Of a stretch of DNA of 64,000 nt, positions 62,631 to 64,000 are shown one piece after another. This DNA comes from Hyphomonadaceae bacterium JAD_PAG50586_4 (GTDB lineage Bacteria; Pseudomonadota; Alphaproteobacteria; Caulobacterales; Aquidulcibacteraceae), in contig CP096134.1 in NCBI GenBank assembly GCA_023242925.1, positions 620,001-684,000 of the forward strand. Direction: 5' to 3'. The position numbers and the translations under genes are program-made. How positions within the stretch are numbered: position 1 is the first letter of the stretch; each line of letters begins with the position of its first letter. The notes under the pieces are model-generated. The model was not told the origin of the DNA. It worked only from the letters and a program-made list of their open reading frames with translations, and ran no database searches.

Positions 62631-63094
62631 CCTTTCGCCTCCAACATTTTCGTCAGGCGCTCGACGGCAGCTGTGAGTGCGGCGATCTCTTGTTCGCGCA
62701 GCAGGTCGATTTTCTGGTGCAGCGTTTCGATTTCCAGCTCGGCTTTGCAATTGATGTCGTAATCCTCGATCGCGCGCTGGCGGTCGATTTCCGACTGCCG
62801 GTTTTGGCTCATCATGATGATCGGCGCGGTGTAGGCGGCCTGAAAGGAGAGCAGCAGGTTCAAGAGAATGAACGGGTAGGGATCGACGCGCTCTGCGCTG
62901 ACAGCGTTGAAAATGATCCAGGCGAACAAAAGCCCGCTCTGAATAATGATGAAGCGCCAGGAGCCCACCACCTCGGCGACTTTATCGGCGGCGCGCGCGG
63001 CAAAACCCTTCGGCGCGACGATGTCGGGCGGCGCGGGCCGCTCTCTGGCGCGCTCGCGCAATTGATCGAGCAATTCCTGGGCAGTTTCGGGCAT
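62627..63094 (-). CDS. DUF1003 membrane protein
   Basis: A 155-residue protein: ARAADKVAEVVGSWRFIIIQ, SGLLFAWIIFNAVSAERVDP, YPFILLNLLLSFQAAYTAPI, IMMSQNRQSEIDRQRAIEDY. Two spans and the NRQ motif define DUF1003 (family of predicted cyclic-nucleotide or cation-linked membrane proteins). A C-terminal coiled coil (IETLHQKIDLLREQEIAALT) follows. Overlaps the TIR gene's stop by 4 nt. Confidence 0.9.
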   Translation of the reverse strand: MPETAQELLDQLRERARERPAPPDIVAPKGFAARAADKVAEVVGSWRFIIIQSGLLFAWIIFNAVSAERVDPYPFILLNLLLSFQAAYTAPIIMMSQNRQSEIDRQRAIEDYDINCKAELEIETLHQKIDLLREQEIAALTAAVERLTKMLEAKG

Positions 63095-63120
63095 GGGCGA
63101 CTCCGGCGATATGCTGAAGC

Positions 63121-63756
63121 TTAGCCTGCAATCTGGTCGAACAAATTATTGAATGCCGCGACAGCCGCGCGCGGGCCTTCCGGGTGCGCCCACACGCCTG
63201 CCGACACCGCGATGAAATCCGCACCTGCGCGCACCAACGGTTCGGCATTCTCGATCGTGATGCCGCCGATGGCGACGCACGGCGTTTCCGCGACCTCTGA
63301 CCAGATTTCCAGGATCTCGGGCTCGGCCCAATGCTTCGGTTCCTTGGTGCCCGTCGGGTAGAAGGCGCCGAACGCCACGTAATCGGCGCCTGCTTCCGCC
63401 GCTTCCATCGCGAGATGGCGCGAGCCGTGGCACGTGACGCCAACGATGCGGTCCTTGCCCATGAGGGCGCGCGCTTCGGCATAGCCCGCATCGTCTTGGC
63501 CGACATGTACGCCGTCGGCGCCAAGTTTCGCGGCAAGGTCGGGGCGATCGTTCAGGATGAAGGCAGCGTCCGCCGTTTGCACAATCGGCAGGAGCGCGCG
63601 ACCGATGCGCAGCACTTCGTCGTCCGCCACATCCTTCAAGCGCAATTGCACGCAGGCGACATCGCCGCCAGCGAGCGCATCCGCCAGCGCGGCCGAGAAC
63701 GCGCCCAGCTCAAGATGTGGCGGCGTGATCAGATAGAGGCGGCAGCGATTGCTCAT
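63121..63756 (-). CDS. thiE: thiamine-phosphate synthase
   Basis: A 211-residue TIM-barrel enzyme joining HMP-PP and thiazole phosphate. Motifs: [100 protein letters not shown] and [20 protein letters not shown]. All family motifs are present. The next gene upstream (63791) ends 34 bp before it. Confidence 0.94.
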   Translation of the reverse strand: MSNRCRLYLITPPHLELGAFSAALADALAGGDVACVQLRLKDVADDEVLRIGRALLPIVQTADAAFILNDRPDLAAKLGADGVHVGQDDAGYAEARALMGKDRIVGVTCHGSRHLAMEAAEAGADYVAFGAFYPTGTKEPKHWAEPEILEIWSEVAETPCVAIGGITIENAEPLVRAGADFIAVSAGVWAHPEGPRAAVAAFNNLFDQIAG

Positions 63757-63790
63757 GGCGCTGTCCTAGCGCGCGGGCGCGTGAACGCAA

Positions 63791-64000
63791 TCAGCGCGCT
63801 GCGCGCTTGCCGAACGAGCCGCTTGGTGCGGGCATCGGGCCAGCGCTGGCGAGCGCTGGACGCATTGCTGGCGCCAGGCGCGGCGCGGGAGCCGCCACCG
63901 CTGGCCGACCTTGCGCTTCGATGGCGCGGTCCATCGCGCTCAGGGCGCCGCCGAGCACGGCGGCGCCGCTCGCGCCGCCGCTAGTTTTGTCCCGCGCGGC
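63791..64000 (-). CDS. C-terminal end of an unidentified protein (runs off the window)
   Basis: The last 69 codons of a minus-strand gene: DKTSGGASGAAVLGGALSAM, DRAIEAQGRPAVAAPAPRLA, then a Pro/Ala-rich tail ending SGSFGKRAAR. Gly/Ala/Pro-rich low-complexity sequence with GC-rich codon bias typical of real genes here. It sits immediately upstream of thiE. The rest lies outside the window, so no family can be named. Confidence 0.55.
   Translation of the reverse strand, partial: AARDKTSGGASGAAVLGGALSAMDRAIEAQGRPAVAAPAPRLAPAMRPALASAGPMPAPSGSFGKRAAR

Noticed and set aside
61412..63094. A complete multi-gene defence system around the TIR protein
   Set aside because: Neighbours are a protease inhibitor, DUF1003 and thiE; no nucleotide cyclase, SIR2, nuclease or other standard partner is present, so only the TIR protein itself is noted.
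1..64000. Interpreting the split genes as pseudogenes
   Set aside because: Both sides of each break are fully conserved in sequence and length, and breaks fall in homopolymers; housekeeping genes are affected.
1..64000. tRNA genes, CRISPR arrays, integrases or insertion sequences
   Set aside because: None with recognisable cloverleaf, spaced direct repeats or transposase motifs was seen on reading both strands.

Overview
The window is GC-rich, densely packed chromosomal DNA of an alphaproteobacterium. The general stress response core (PhyR, NepR, an EcfG sigma factor and a HWE/HisKA_2 kinase), curli with a CsgH-like protein, the Paa and valine catabolic gene sets and a petABC operon point to the Caulobacterales/Hyphomonadaceae neighbourhood. 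This placement is inferred from gene content, not measured. No rRNA, tRNA, CRISPR array, prophage or intact insertion sequence was seen. The sequence carries about twenty 1-2 nt frame breaks, most in homopolymers and many in housekeeping genes. I read them as draft-assembly errors and annotate the genes across them.

Layout: 1-1030 holds the 5' part of ilvD behind what looks like a classical branched-chain amino acid attenuator. 1027-9629 is a phenylacetate module: an isomerase-like gene, a TetR regulator, a methyltransferase, paaABCDE on the minus strand, and divergent paaG-paaZ with a palindromic operator between them. 9712-14764 holds an aromatic/aspartate aminotransferase, an E2 acyltransferase, a fused E1 alpha-beta dehydrogenase and a divergent Lrp regulator. 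Together these could turn phenylalanine into phenylacetyl-CoA for the Paa pathway. 14773-21136 is envelope and stress genes around phyR / nepR-ecfG-kinase, with several EcfG-type promoters (GGAAC-N16/17-CGTT) in front of small membrane-protein genes. 21139-26004 is valine catabolism (LysR, mmsA, 3-hydroxyisobutyryl-CoA hydrolase, mmsB).

26044-29173 carries a response regulator and a TonB-dependent receptor. 29560-30899 is queC-queE (7-deazaguanine synthesis). 30934-38418 is a mix of exported proteins, a response regulator, pirin, an SDR, a nitroreductase, an MFS exporter, a GNAT and a CBS protein. 38517-39912 is a small curli locus (two curlin-repeat proteins flanking a CsgH-like protein). 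40041-42689 pairs a chemoreceptor with a bacteriohemerythrin. 42686-49193 is a translationally coupled MoxR - DUF58 - BatA/DUF4159 - large membrane protein operon.

49227-53221 holds DUF1285, a colicin-immunity-like small protein, a NUDIX hydrolase, the CCA-adding enzyme, hemF and trmL. 53354-56378 is the cytochrome bc1 operon, whose cytochrome b has an unusual insertion of about 100 residues. 56468-64000 has a cupin, a SleB-like hydrolase, a membrane protein with a TIR/LOG-like domain, an alpha-carbonic anhydrase, a ClpP paralogue, a chagasin-like inhibitor, a TIR-domain protein, DUF1003, thiE and the end of an unidentified gene.

The points most worth follow-up are the ilvD attenuator, the stress-promoter cluster, the putative phenylpyruvate dehydrogenase module, short palindromic repeats that have become part of coding sequence, and the TIR-type proteins.
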